DNA of 64,000 nucleotides from Lachnospiraceae bacterium (GTDB lineage Bacteria; Bacillota; Clostridia; Lachnospirales; Lachnospiraceae): positions 23,286 through 87,285 of the forward strand of contig CASJPF010000012.1 in the NCBI GenBank assembly GCA_949383255.1. Direction: 5' to 3'. The position numbers and the translations under genes are program-made. Below, in pieces: positions 1 to 8,633 of this stretch (positions within the stretch are counted from its first letter, which is position 1; each line of letters begins with the position of its first letter). A model generated the notes under the pieces. That model saw nothing but the letters and a program-made list of their open reading frames with translations, had not been told where the DNA came from and searched no databases.

Positions 1-123
1 CCCTGGTCCTGCTGTTGCATAACTGGTTCCCGCCAGAACAAAAATGGCAGATCCAATCATTGTTCCAATACTGATCATCAATGCGGAATACATTCCAAGT
101 GTTCTGTCCAGTTTTTGTTTCAT
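1..123 (-). CDS. Amino acid permease, APC family (N-terminal fragment)
   Basis: Only the first 41 codons lie in the window; the gene continues beyond the left edge. The start ATG (121-123) follows a GGGGAGAAGGG-like ribosome binding site. The visible residues begin MKQKLDRTLGMYSALMISIG and run into a glycine-rich first transmembrane helix containing GTMIGSAIF. That helix-1 glycine motif is typical of APC-superfamily amino acid/polyamine antiporters, where it forms part of the unwound substrate site. The substrate cannot be told from this fragment. Confidence 0.7.
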   Translation of the reverse strand, partial: MKQKLDRTLGMYSALMISIGTMIGSAIFVLAGTSYATAGPG

Positions 124-157
124 ATCATATCCCTTCTCCCCATTTATTTTCTTTTCT

Positions 158-583
158 CTAGCAAAATCCTCTGCGCCGCGCCTCCTCAAACAATTTAGGC
201 TGAATGTCTGGATAGGTCCACGCTGAAGGCATTTGATGTGTAATCACAATTTTCTCAATCTCATTATGCAATTTGGGTTCTAACTGTTTCACCGTTGCAA
301 AATATAGCATTCCAAAAGTTTCTTCCCCGTCAAAATTATCCTCTGCTATCACAGAATACACACAGACTGGCTGTATATTAAAATCAATCGCCCCTGTCTC
401 CTCGTACAGTTCCCGCTTTGCTGTATCCAATATCATTTCCTCATGTTCCCTGTGTCCGCCTGGAATTTCCAATGTATCTCTAAACTTATGTTTGCAGAAT
501 ATGTATTTTCCATCTTTTACTGCAACAATTACTGCAAATTTTAATAACTTGTCATCTATATCTTCATAAAAATTGACAGTCAT
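158..583 (-). CDS. NUDIX hydrolase
   Basis: A small cytosolic NUDIX-fold hydrolase of about 141 residues. The Nudix box is complete: GGHREHEE, then seven residues, then RELYEETG, which matches the GX5EX7REUXEEXGU signature that binds Mg2+ and positions water for pyrophosphate cleavage. I prefer the internal ATG at 583 because AAGGAG lies at a normal distance before it. The in-frame ATG at 604 would place that Shine-Dalgarno inside the gene and has no good site of its own. The substrate (an NDP-X or oxidised nucleotide) cannot be assigned. The gene stands alone behind the permease gene on the same strand. Confidence 0.85.
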   Translation of the reverse strand: MTVNFYEDIDDKLLKFAVIVAVKDGKYIFCKHKFRDTLEIPGGHREHEEMILDTAKRELYEETGAIDFNIQPVCVYSVIAEDNFDGEETFGMLYFATVKQLEPKLHNEIEKIVITHQMPSAWTYPDIQPKLFEEARRRGFC

Positions 584-723
584 TATTTCTCCTTTTCTTT
601 TCATAGTTTTTTGGAATCTTATTTCTCAAAAAATTATTACTTCATCTACATTGTTTACTGCTTCTCTATCATATCAAAAAAATCAGTCCCCGTAAACTCC
701 AAAACAAAATTCGTACTGCAAAA

Positions 724-823
724 GTTATCACCCATTACTTTTCACACCCACACCATGCACTTGCTGCAATTCACACCAAATCAATATAAATGAATACGAA
801 ATCTAGCGTGGATGTGTATTATA
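724..823. repeat. R2 repeat, degenerate copy
   Basis: This copy shares blocks with the complete R2 element at 44640-44830: TTTTCACACCC near the left end, CATGCACTTGCTGCA, AATTCACACCAAATCA, and CTAGCGTGG with GTGT near the right end. It is shorter because the middle is missing, and its termini are eroded (GTTATCACCC). No flanking duplication is visible, so it looks like an old copy. Confidence 0.6.
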
Positions 824-827
824 GCAT

Positions 828-867
828 CAGCCTGTGGCTTTACATAAATCTGCAAAACCACAGGCTG
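828..867 (-). terminator. Hairpin after the DUF1963 gene
   Basis: Perfect 10-bp inverted repeat CAGCCTGTGG / CCACAGGCTG with a loop of about 20 nt, placed just beyond the stop codon of the minus-strand gene that ends at 873. There is no clear U-tract, so it may be an mRNA 3'-end stabiliser rather than a classical terminator. Confidence 0.45.
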
Positions 868-872
868 ACCTA

Positions 873-1742
873 TCAAGAACAATCCCAATTGTACAATATA
901 TTGCTAAAATCCCGTTTTATTAGCGCTTCCTTATTGATAAATAGATTGGCGACGCCGCAGTCTCCCCACAGCACATAATCCTCTCCATCTTCACCCATAT
1001 CAGAATCAATCTGAAGCAAAAGTGTGTCATAGTATTTCCTATCTTCTTTATCTTCTCTCGGATCAAACTGGATAAATCCTGGATATCCAAGCATCTTGTG
1101 GCCCAATCCAGACAATTCCTCACTCAGATAGCAGCCATCATCTGTATCTTCCCCAAAATATTCATACCAGTTTTCTTCGTCAATCTCCTCGCCTGTCACC
1201 GCTTTCACTGCCTGCACAAACACTGTTGGAAAATCTTCTATATCAGAACTCATAGAATCTATTCCTGCACGGAATGAAAGCGCTGCCTGACGAAAAATCG
1301 GTGTGCCATAGTCATCCACTTCCTCTGCCCTCACAATATCCAATGCCTGCACCTGTTCCTCTGTGACATCTTGTCTTACAGTATCATGGAACACCACACG
1401 AAAATCTTTCTGCGAGACTGGATCATCAAAGTCCATACCAAACACATCATCATCCACTGTAATAAAAAACTGTAGCATTCCCTCTTTTGGCAGTTCTGTG
1501 TCAAACGCACACAAGTCTGAAAAATTAATCTGTGCGAGCAGCATCATCCTTTCGCCCTTACTATCTGTTGGATATTCTTTCTCCATATCCCAATAAGGCA
1601 GTCCACCAAACTTGCTATCTGTTAGAGATGGCTGCACTGTATTTGGCTTCCTTTCAATAAAAATAGCCGGAATGCCTGTCATCTCTTTGATTTTCTCTAC
1701 AATCTTGACCGCTTTCTCGCTTGGATTATAATCATCTTCCAT
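873..1742 (-). CDS. DUF1963 (YwqG-like) protein
   Basis: An acidic cytosolic protein of about 289 residues with the hallmarks of the DUF1963/YwqG family. These are SKFGGLPYW near the N-terminus, LLAQINFSDL, and a C-terminal LLLQIDSD followed by WGDCGVANLFI. The family is widespread in bacteria, has a solved fold and no established biochemical role; some members sit in polymorphic-toxin immunity settings. I chose the ATG at 1742 because GGAGG sits 7 nt before it, whereas the longer reading from 1769 would include that site. The gene begins 19 nt after the GH3 stop codon, so the two may be co-transcribed. No link to sugar metabolism is evident. Confidence 0.8.
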   Translation of the reverse strand: MEDDYNPSEKAVKIVEKIKEMTGIPAIFIERKPNTVQPSLTDSKFGGLPYWDMEKEYPTDSKGERMMLLAQINFSDLCAFDTELPKEGMLQFFITVDDDVFGMDFDDPVSQKDFRVVFHDTVRQDVTEEQVQALDIVRAEEVDDYGTPIFRQAALSFRAGIDSMSSDIEDFPTVFVQAVKAVTGEEIDEENWYEYFGEDTDDGCYLSEELSGLGHKMLGYPGFIQFDPREDKEDRKYYDTLLLQIDSDMGEDGEDYVLWGDCGVANLFINKEALIKRDFSNILYNWDCS

Positions 1743-1761
1743 TATACTACCTCCAACACAC

Positions 1762-4185
1762 TCAATCAACCTTTAATATCAGTTTCAGCACGCGCCGCAC
1801 ACAGATTTCCATGTCCGCGCGTGTAAGTACACCTTTGTCTAATGCCTCTTGTAACCGTTCTGGAAAACCTGTCGCCATTTTGATATCATTTCCTGCCTTG
1901 ACTTCCTTATAGTGCTCACCGTTTGTCCACCAGTCGGTTGTCACCACACCGTCAAATTCCCACTCACCACGCAAGATATCCTCTAACAATTCTCGATTCT
2001 CAGAAGCCCGATAGCCATTTACAATGTTATAAGAAGACATAATCGCCCATGGCTTTGCTTCTTTTACAATAATCTCAAAGGCTTTTAGATAAATTTCTCT
2101 GACAGCGCGCTCAGATGCTCGTGAATCGCTGTTTTTGCGATTTGTTTCTTTATTGTTGAGGGCAAAATGTTTCACTGTCGCACCGACATGATTGCTCTGA
2201 ATGCCACGAACCATTGCCGCTGCAAGCTTTCCTGTAAGAAATGGGTCTTCCGAATAATACTCAAAATTCCGACCACAAAGCGGACTGCGATGGATATTGA
2301 CAGCAGGGGTAAGCCACATTGCAATATTGTTCTCTTTAACCTCTGCACCGCCAGCTTCTCCGACTTGTTCTACCAACTCCTCATTCCAAGAACATGCAAG
2401 CTGTGTCGCACAGGGCCATGCCGTCGTATACACACTGCACTCTGGCGCAATGCGCAAACCAGCCGGACCATCCGCAGTCATAATATTCGGAATCCCATAA
2501 TCAGGCAGATTTCCCCAGCCAAATGTATTTGCAACGCCTGTGTTTGGTTGTCCACCCAGCAAATGTGCAAGCTGCTCATCAGACAGTTGTGCTATAAATT
2601 CATCCAGAGTAATTGTCCCCTCTGCCACTTCTTTTAAGAAGTGATGTTGCTGTGCAGCAGTATTTGTCCACAGATGATAACGTTTTCCAGCACGCGCCGC
2701 AGGCGAAAATCCATCTGTCTCCTCAACTGTAAGTGGGGTCAGTGCGTTTGCATCCGTCTCGACAGGTTCCAAAAGCGGCAACTCTTCATAACTTCCATTG
2801 GCAAGCATCCGCTTTTTCAGACTTGCAGGCGCACATTTTCTGGACAACTGTTGCGTGATAATATCTTCTTGCACTTCATACTGATACGCCAGTTCCACAA
2901 CATCACGCACAGATACGCCAACAAAGAATCGGTACATCCCTTTTTCCAGAACATACGCAGATGCCTTGATTTTTCCAAGGTCATCATAGGAGGCCATATC
3001 ATTCACATTCCATGACAACACAATGCTCTGACTCTCCCCAGTCTGCAAAAGTCTAGTCTTTTGAAATGCCGCAAGCTGTTTTGTCGGTTTTCCAAGCAGT
3101 CCCTGTGGTGCGCCGAAATACGCCTGCACAACTTCTTTTCCTGCTCTTTTTCCAACGTTTGTGACAACAACTGGCACATAAATCTTACCGCTTTCTTCAT
3201 ACGCTGCCCCTGCTGTCAGTGTAAAATCCGTGTAGGATAACCCAAAACCAAATGGATAATTCACTTTTTTGTCCGCATCAGGAATGGTTTCAAAATAGCG
3301 ATATCCCACATAAATATCCTCTGTGTAATCCACAAAACGCTCCGACGCATGGAAATTGTCTGTGGATGGGTAGTCCTCTAACGTGCGCGCAAAGGTATCC
3401 ACCAATTTTCCACTTGGATTGCCTTCACCCACCAAAAGCTCTGCGGTGGCAAGTCCTCCTTCAATACCGCCTTGCCATGCCATCAACACCGACTGAATTT
3501 TTGCATTGTCATGAAACCAGCAAGAATCCACCATACCGCCAACATTCATAACAACAATCACTTTTGGAAAATTTGCAGTCACCGTGTCAACCATTGCCCG
3601 CTCCGCGTGCGTTAGACAAAAATCCCCATCCTCAAAAATTTCTGCGGATTGTTTTGCCATTGCATCCTCAGTAATACAAAGATTTTTGTTTTCGGTATCC
3701 ACAATGCTCTTTCTATCCCAACCCTCACCGGAAAAGCGACAAATAGTAATAACCGCCGTGTCTGTGTATGCACTCGCCTTCTTTAATAATTCCATTGGAA
3801 CTTCGGGCTCAATCGTCATACCTGGCACACGTCCCTGTTGGTATTGCCTTTTTACATCATCCCGATAATATGCAGCCAACTCCTCAAAAATATTTATCTT
3901 GTCTTTTAAAAGGGATAGCCCCTCATATAAATTCCTTGCATAGGAAACGGTCACTTCTCCACTTCCTCCGCCTCCGCGCACATAGTCAAAACTTGCCTTG
4001 CCAAATAAAGCAACCTTGCTGCCCTTTGCAAGCGGCAGTAAATCCCCATCATTTTTTAAAAGCACTATGCCCTCTTTTGCTGCTTCCTTTGAGAGTGCAA
4101 TATGCTTACTACTTGCTGTCACTTTCTCACCATTCTCCCCCAATGGAAGATTTGGCTGATACATCACTCGTGTCCATTTCTGCAT
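1762..4185 (-). CDS. Glycoside hydrolase family 3, domain-inverted, cytosolic
   Basis: An 807-residue GH3 enzyme whose domains run in reverse of the usual order. The GH3 C-terminal alpha/beta domain comes first (residues ~30-270, with AKEGIVLLKNDGDLLPL and SGEGWDRK). A fibronectin-III-like domain follows (~310-400, VTNVGKRAGKEVVQAYFG), and the TIM-barrel nucleophile domain is last (~520-807). The catalytic nucleophile is Asp751 in GVVTTDWW; the substrate-binding KHFALNN is also present. This inverted arrangement is known in Ruminococcus and Butyrivibrio beta-glucosidases. There is no signal peptide, so it acts in the cytosol, probably on imported beta-linked oligosaccharides. The start has AGGAGG about 8 nt upstream. 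The exact linkage specificity is not deducible. Confidence 0.9.
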   Translation of the reverse strand: MQKWTRVMYQPNLPLGENGEKVTASSKHIALSKEAAKEGIVLLKNDGDLLPLAKGSKVALFGKASFDYVRGGGGSGEVTVSYARNLYEGLSLLKDKINIFEELAAYYRDDVKRQYQQGRVPGMTIEPEVPMELLKKASAYTDTAVITICRFSGEGWDRKSIVDTENKNLCITEDAMAKQSAEIFEDGDFCLTHAERAMVDTVTANFPKVIVVMNVGGMVDSCWFHDNAKIQSVLMAWQGGIEGGLATAELLVGEGNPSGKLVDTFARTLEDYPSTDNFHASERFVDYTEDIYVGYRYFETIPDADKKVNYPFGFGLSYTDFTLTAGAAYEESGKIYVPVVVTNVGKRAGKEVVQAYFGAPQGLLGKPTKQLAAFQKTRLLQTGESQSIVLSWNVNDMASYDDLGKIKASAYVLEKGMYRFFVGVSVRDVVELAYQYEVQEDIITQQLSRKCAPASLKKRMLANGSYEELPLLEPVETDANALTPLTVEETDGFSPAARAGKRYHLWTNTAAQQHHFLKEVAEGTITLDEFIAQLSDEQLAHLLGGQPNTGVANTFGWGNLPDYGIPNIMTADGPAGLRIAPECSVYTTAWPCATQLACSWNEELVEQVGEAGGAEVKENNIAMWLTPAVNIHRSPLCGRNFEYYSEDPFLTGKLAAAMVRGIQSNHVGATVKHFALNNKETNRKNSDSRASERAVREIYLKAFEIIVKEAKPWAIMSSYNIVNGYRASENRELLEDILRGEWEFDGVVTTDWWTNGEHYKEVKAGNDIKMATGFPERLQEALDKGVLTRADMEICVRRVLKLILKVD

Positions 4186-4258
4186 TTTCGTTTCCTCCTT
4201 ATTCTTTCCTTATTATAATAACAGATTTAGCAACTATTTCCAACTAATATTTGCTTTT

Positions 4259-5581
4259 TTATGCCTCCGCTTGTCGCTGGATAAACCCTTTTGTTCTCCA
4301 TTTCCCTGACTGCCATCGCAAAAACATAAACAGAGCGCGAACACACTCATCTGTTGCAAGCCCTATATAAGCGCCCACCGACAGCAGATTTAAATGGATT
4401 CCAAAAAACCATGTACCGCCAACCATACACACATACATAAACAGCACACCTATTATCGTTGTGAATACAGCGTCGCCGCTGGTCTTTAACGCTTGACCAA
4501 ACACCAGATTGGTCACACGCCCCACCTCAAGTACAATGTCAATTGCCAGCAATGTTTTTACCAGCCGAACCATCTCCATGTCCTCTGTAAAAATCCGAAT
4601 GAGTGCATCTGCACTGAGAAAAAACACCACTTCCAATCCTGCTGCCACAACGATTCCAATACATGCTGCTTTCTTAGTACCCTTGTCGCAAGCCTCATAA
4701 TCCCCCTCGCCAATGCGCCAGCCGGTCATAATGGCATTTGCCTGTGCCAATGCCGCCCCTGCACAATACGAAAAGTTTGCAATCTGCGCAGCATACGCCC
4801 TTGCTGTCACATGAAAACCAAATTCGTCCATCTGGTTCAGAAAACGAATTGTCAATGTCATTGCGACATTGTACAAAGCAGTTTCCAGCGCTGAAGGCAA
4901 TCCGACCTTGATAATCTGTGCAAAAACCTCCATATTTTTTAATCGCTCTGAATCCTCCTTTGCCTTGACCAGAATTTTAGATGCCACTATCACAATTCCC
5001 AAATTCAAGATTCGTGAAAAGACCGTTGCCGCCGCCACACCTGCCACTCCCGCGTTCAATCCAAACAGAAAGACTGCATTCAGGCAAAGATTTACTGCAT
5101 TTGCTATAAGCGTTGCGATTAGTGGCTGCTTTGTATAACCAAATGCACGCAGATAACTAGAAAAAATTGGAATCAGCGCATTTAAAAAACAACATCCACC
5201 CACAATTTTCAAATATATTGTGGCATAATCCATCAAAAGCGGCGCCACGCCCACAACTTCCAATATTGTCCCTGAAAATACATACAGAAAGATAGACAGC
5301 ACAATACCAATCACTGCATTAAAAATCGTTCCTAACTGTCTTGCCTGATAGGCGACTCCAATTCGTTTTGCTCCAATATATTGTGTCATCACAGCAATCA
5401 TCCCCGACGACACCACATGAAACATAATAATAAACACGTTGATATACGTATTTGCCGTACCAACTGCACCAACTGCATTGTCTCCTACAGTGGAAAGCAT
5501 AATGGTATCAACCATACCCGCCAGCATATGGCACAAAGTTTCCAGTGCAATCGGTATATATAGTTTGGTAAATGATTTCAT
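4259..5581 (-). CDS. MATE family efflux transporter
   Basis: A roughly 440-residue polytopic membrane protein with twelve predicted helices in two MatE repeats. The first repeat opens with the family pattern LYIPIALETLCHMLAGMVDTIML, shown here only in part, and continues with VGDNAVGAVGTANTY. The second repeat starts near ALETALYNVAMTLTIRFL. Family members export drugs or metabolites using Na+ or H+ gradients; no substrate can be named. I prefer the ATG at 5581, which has AGGAAGGA at normal spacing, over the in-frame ATG at 5602. It lies between the GH3 and GH13 genes on the same strand, but a transport role for sugars is not implied. Confidence 0.88.
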   Translation of the reverse strand: MKSFTKLYIPIALETLCHMLAGMVDTIMLSTVGDNAVGAVGTANTYINVFIIMFHVVSSGMIAVMTQYIGAKRIGVAYQARQLGTIFNAVIGIVLSIFLYVFSGTILEVVGVAPLLMDYATIYLKIVGGCCFLNALIPIFSSYLRAFGYTKQPLIATLIANAVNLCLNAVFLFGLNAGVAGVAAATVFSRILNLGIVIVASKILVKAKEDSERLKNMEVFAQIIKVGLPSALETALYNVAMTLTIRFLNQMDEFGFHVTARAYAAQIANFSYCAGAALAQANAIMTGWRIGEGDYEACDKGTKKAACIGIVVAAGLEVVFFLSADALIRIFTEDMEMVRLVKTLLAIDIVLEVGRVTNLVFGQALKTSGDAVFTTIIGVLFMYVCMVGGTWFFGIHLNLLSVGAYIGLATDECVRALFMFLRWQSGKWRTKGFIQRQAEA

Positions 5582-5667
5582 TTGTCCTTCCTGCCTTTCC
5601 ATCTTCTCTATGCAAACACTACTGTTTTATAAACTCAGATTCCACCTCGGATAACTTAAAACAAAAT

Positions 5668-7383
5668 CTACACAAGCACTGCTGTCTCGTATGCTCCCAG
5701 TGTGCCCGAAAACGATTGTCCCTCTATAAGATTTTGTCTCCCCACCAACTCTGGCAATTTTACTGCACCTGTTTTTGTGTGAAAAATCACAGTAATATAT
5801 TGATCGCCCAAATGTCTTGTACTATAAAAAAGTCCTTTTTCATCCTCTGTATACTGCTCTGCAATACTTCCTTTTGTAAGTACTGGATAGGTATGTCGAA
5901 TGCGAATCAATGTCTGATAATATTGTAACAGCGACTGATTTTGCCTGTTTTTATCCCAAAGCATACCACGTCTACAATCTGGATCAGGTCCACCCTCAAT
6001 CCCAACTTCATCACCGTAATAAATCATTGGCATACCAGGTAACAAAAGTTGAAGTGCCGCCGCAAGTTTTTGTTTTTCAAAATCTTTATGCGCACTATTC
6101 AAAAAGCGTTCGGTATCATGTGTATCAATAAAGTTCCACAAATATCCTTCTAAATTTGTGTGTAAATTTCCTTTTATAAAATCCAAATTTCCTACGAAGG
6201 CGGAAATAGACATCTTCTGGGTCACGATCAAATCGATCACAGAACGAGAAAACTGATAGTTCATAACGCTGTCCCACTCATCACCTTCCAGAAAATCCTC
6301 CGCAAAATGCCAGATTTCACCGACAATCAACACATCTTTTTTTACTGCCTTTATCTCCCGTCGAAAACGCTTCCAAAATGTGTGACTTACTTCGTCCGCC
6401 ACATCAAGGCGCCAGCCATCTATATTGCACTCTCGAATCCAGTAGGACGCGACATCAATCACAAAATCCGCCGTTTCTCTATTTTGGAGATTTAGTTTTG
6501 GCATCATACTGGCATAGCTAAATGTCTTGTAGTTGGGCTTTTTGCCCCGTTCCATTATCAGCGGAAAATCCTTGATATAATACCAATCCAAGTAGGCAGA
6601 TTGTTCCTTATTCCTCATAATATCGCGAAAGGCAAAAAAGTCCACTGCCGTATGGTTAAACACTCCGTCTAAGATCACATACATGCCAAGCTTATGCGCC
6701 CTGTCAACCAGCTCTTTTAAATCCTCCTTGTCACCAAAAGACGGGTCGATTTTATAATAATCATCAATATTATATTTATGGCTGGAATTAGAACTAAAAA
6801 TTGGTGTCATATAGAGAATATCCACACCCAACTTTTTCAGATAATCGAGATGGTCTATAATTCCTCGAAGCGATCCTTGCAAGTTTGCATCGTGACCGAT
6901 GGGCGCCTGATACCAAATTTCATCAGACACCTGCTTCTCTGTGGCAAAACGAGATGGAAAAATCTGATATAAAACTTTGTTCTCCGCCCACAAAGGCAGT
7001 TCAAACAACTCTTCTTCTCTAAGATTTTGCGGACAGTCATACATCTTCTCAATATCTGTAATACAGGAATTATAAAAACCATGATTTCCATAAAAGATTT
7101 TATTTCCCTCTATATCCTCGATTTCAAAAAAATACCGTAAACAGACCATATCGATTGTGACCAGCGTCTCATAATAGTCAATATAATTGTCAGAGCAGGC
7201 AAGTGTCATCTCCTGTTCTTGCCTTGTATCCATCATCTTTAGTGGCAAATACTTATCTTGTGTATGGAGAATAATTCGCGCTATATCTCCCTTTTTCGTT
7301 TCCAATCGAATTAAAAAATGTCCTTTCTCCACCGCATAACAGTATCTCTTATCTGCAAAATGTCTAATTGCCGCATACTCCAT
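5668..7383 (-). CDS. GH13 alpha-glucan hydrolase, neopullulanase/cyclomaltodextrinase type
   Basis: A 571-residue cytosolic alpha-amylase family enzyme. An N-terminal beta-sandwich (~1-120) resembles the domain seen in neopullulanases and cyclomaltodextrinases, followed by the (beta/alpha)8 barrel and a C-terminal domain. The four conserved regions are visible: DGVFNHT, GWRLDVADEV with the nucleophile Asp327, GEIWH with the acid/base Glu356, and DTHDTER with the stabilising Asp423. There is no signal peptide. I chose the ATG at 7383 because GGAGG lies 7 nt upstream; the longer reading from 7398 begins before that site. It is divergent from the AraC gene at 7709, and its 5' leader may contain the R6 structured element. 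Confidence 0.9.
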   Translation of the reverse strand: MEYAAIRHFADKRYCYAVEKGHFLIRLETKKGDIARIILHTQDKYLPLKMMDTRQEQEMTLACSDNYIDYYETLVTIDMVCLRYFFEIEDIEGNKIFYGNHGFYNSCITDIEKMYDCPQNLREEELFELPLWAENKVLYQIFPSRFATEKQVSDEIWYQAPIGHDANLQGSLRGIIDHLDYLKKLGVDILYMTPIFSSNSSHKYNIDDYYKIDPSFGDKEDLKELVDRAHKLGMYVILDGVFNHTAVDFFAFRDIMRNKEQSAYLDWYYIKDFPLIMERGKKPNYKTFSYASMMPKLNLQNRETADFVIDVASYWIRECNIDGWRLDVADEVSHTFWKRFRREIKAVKKDVLIVGEIWHFAEDFLEGDEWDSVMNYQFSRSVIDLIVTQKMSISAFVGNLDFIKGNLHTNLEGYLWNFIDTHDTERFLNSAHKDFEKQKLAAALQLLLPGMPMIYYGDEVGIEGGPDPDCRRGMLWDKNRQNQSLLQYYQTLIRIRHTYPVLTKGSIAEQYTEDEKGLFYSTRHLGDQYITVIFHTKTGAVKLPELVGRQNLIEGQSFSGTLGAYETAVLV

Positions 7384-7418
7384 CGTAGTTTCCTCCATCT
7401 GTTCAAAATCTTATAATA

Positions 7419-7579
7419 CTGCTGCAATCGGTTATACTCACGACAGATGAAATCTGCCGTGAGTATCGCGCCAACCGCAGCCGCAAAGCGGCATGTTTCC
7501 TTATGCGGTTGTGCGCATCATATGATACTGAGCGGTCAGTCTTTTCGACCGCCAGTATAGCATCTCCTAATTGCAGCAG
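7419..7579. repeat. R6: compound inverted-repeat element with three nested hairpins
   Basis: A 161-nt region closed by a 10-bp perfect inverted repeat CTGCTGCAAT / ATTGCAGCAG. Inside are three more helices: ATACTCACG...CGTGAGTAT extended by CAGAT/ATCTG around a GAA loop; CAACCGCA...TGCGGTTG enclosing GCCGC/GCGGC; and ATACTGAGCGGTC...GACCGCCAGTAT. Together they form a four-way-junction-like fold on either strand. It lies upstream of the AraC promoter, so it could only be transcribed as the leader of the GH13 gene or on its own. It may be a mobile miniature element or a structured RNA; I see no second copy in the window. Confidence 0.6.
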
Positions 7580-7627
7580 CATATTAGACCGTTTATATGA
7601 AAAAGCGAAAGGATTTACGGTCTATAC

Positions 7628-7656
7628 TTGTATTGTACTCTTATACATGCTATAAT
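7628..7656 (+). promoter_or_regulatory. Sigma-A promoter of the AraC gene
   Basis: TTGTAT (7628-7633), 17-nt spacer, TATAAT (7651-7656), located 52 nt before the AraC start codon. Just upstream is an AGACCGT...ACGGTCT inverted repeat (about 7586-7624) that could be an operator. Confidence 0.65.
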
Positions 7657-7708
7657 TCTTGTAATATTATCCTACTTTTTTAACACAATCCTATGATGAG
7701 GTGCAAAA

Positions 7709-8608
7709 ATGACTCCTACACCTTTACACGAGACAAAAATACACGGCATTATCACCTTTCCTTACAGTGTCTACCGCGGGCGTATTCCAGAGTGGATTTC
7801 CTCCTTTCCACTGCACTGGCATGATGACTTTGAGCTAATTTACTGTGCCAACGGTCAGATACAAGTTACTATCTGGGGAAAGGCTTATGAACTTTGCGCT
7901 GGAGATATGGTGCTTATTCTCCCTCATGCAGTGCATTCTATCGAACAGGGGAACTCAGACGGCGGAGAATACTTTAACATTATGTTTCACCCGTCACTTT
8001 TTAAGGGTGCAGAAGGCGATTTGTGTTATGACAAGTATGTACTTCCTTTTCTGAATGATGAAAAGACACTAGACTGCTTTTATCCAATCAGTTCCTGTTT
8101 TAATCAGACGATACTCCCCTGCGTCCAATCATTACTTGCGCACCGTCACGAAAGTTACACCACATATGAATTAATGATTAAATCAAATCTTTTTCTTTTG
8201 CTGCATTATATGATTCAGCAGAGTGTCGCTGCCACCAGTGATAACAGCACCTTACAATTATCCTACAGCCGATTAAAAAACGCTCTGTATTATGTTCAGA
8301 AATTTTATGACCATGACATTACTATCAAAAAAGCTGCCAGACAATGCGGTTTCTCCGAAAGTCATTTTATGAAGCTTTTTAAAGAATTTACAGGTATGAG
8401 TTTTAACGCCTATCTGGTAAATTATCGCTTGGAGCTGGCAGCAAAACAGCTTGCCGAGACAGATCTGAAAGTCATCGATATTATGGAAAACTGCGGTTTT
8501 CACAATCAATCTTACTTCACGCGGGCATTTCACAAAAAATATCAGAAAACACCGCTAATGTACCGAAAAAACTGCTGTCCGACTACGCAGACAGCAGAAA
8601 ATAAATGA
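7709..8608 (+). CDS. AraC family transcriptional regulator
   Basis: A 299-residue regulator with an N-terminal cupin-type ligand-sensing domain (~15-110, containing FPLHWHDDFELIY and GDMVLILPHAVHSI). The C-terminal double helix-turn-helix is at ~200-295, with ITIKKAARQCGFSESHFMKLF and IMENCGFHNQSYFTRAFHKKY. The cupin pattern is typical of AraC regulators that sense sugars. It is divergent from the GH13 gene and convergent with the end of the GH5 gene, so it is the closest intact candidate regulator for the glycan locus. A GAGG-type ribosome binding site precedes the ATG. Confidence 0.9.
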   Translation: MTPTPLHETKIHGIITFPYSVYRGRIPEWISSFPLHWHDDFELIYCANGQIQVTIWGKAYELCAGDMVLILPHAVHSIEQGNSDGGEYFNIMFHPSLFKGAEGDLCYDKYVLPFLNDEKTLDCFYPISSCFNQTILPCVQSLLAHRHESYTTYELMIKSNLFLLLHYMIQQSVAATSDNSTLQLSYSRLKNALYYVQKFYDHDITIKKAARQCGFSESHFMKLFKEFTGMSFNAYLVNYRLELAAKQLAETDLKVIDIMENCGFHNQSYFTRAFHKKYQKTPLMYRKNCCPTTQTAENK

Positions 8609-8633
8609 ATTTAAAAAAATATTATAAATTGTA

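Noticed and set aside
2167..2637. 156-codon plus-strand ORF opposite the GH3 gene
   Set aside because: Antisense shadow of a well-supported gene; Cys/His/Arg-rich nonsense without family similarity.
7419..7579. tRNA-like cloverleaf or tmRNA
   Set aside because: The fold has a four-way shape, but there is no T-loop GTTCGA-type sequence, no anticodon arm of correct size and no CCA-compatible acceptor.
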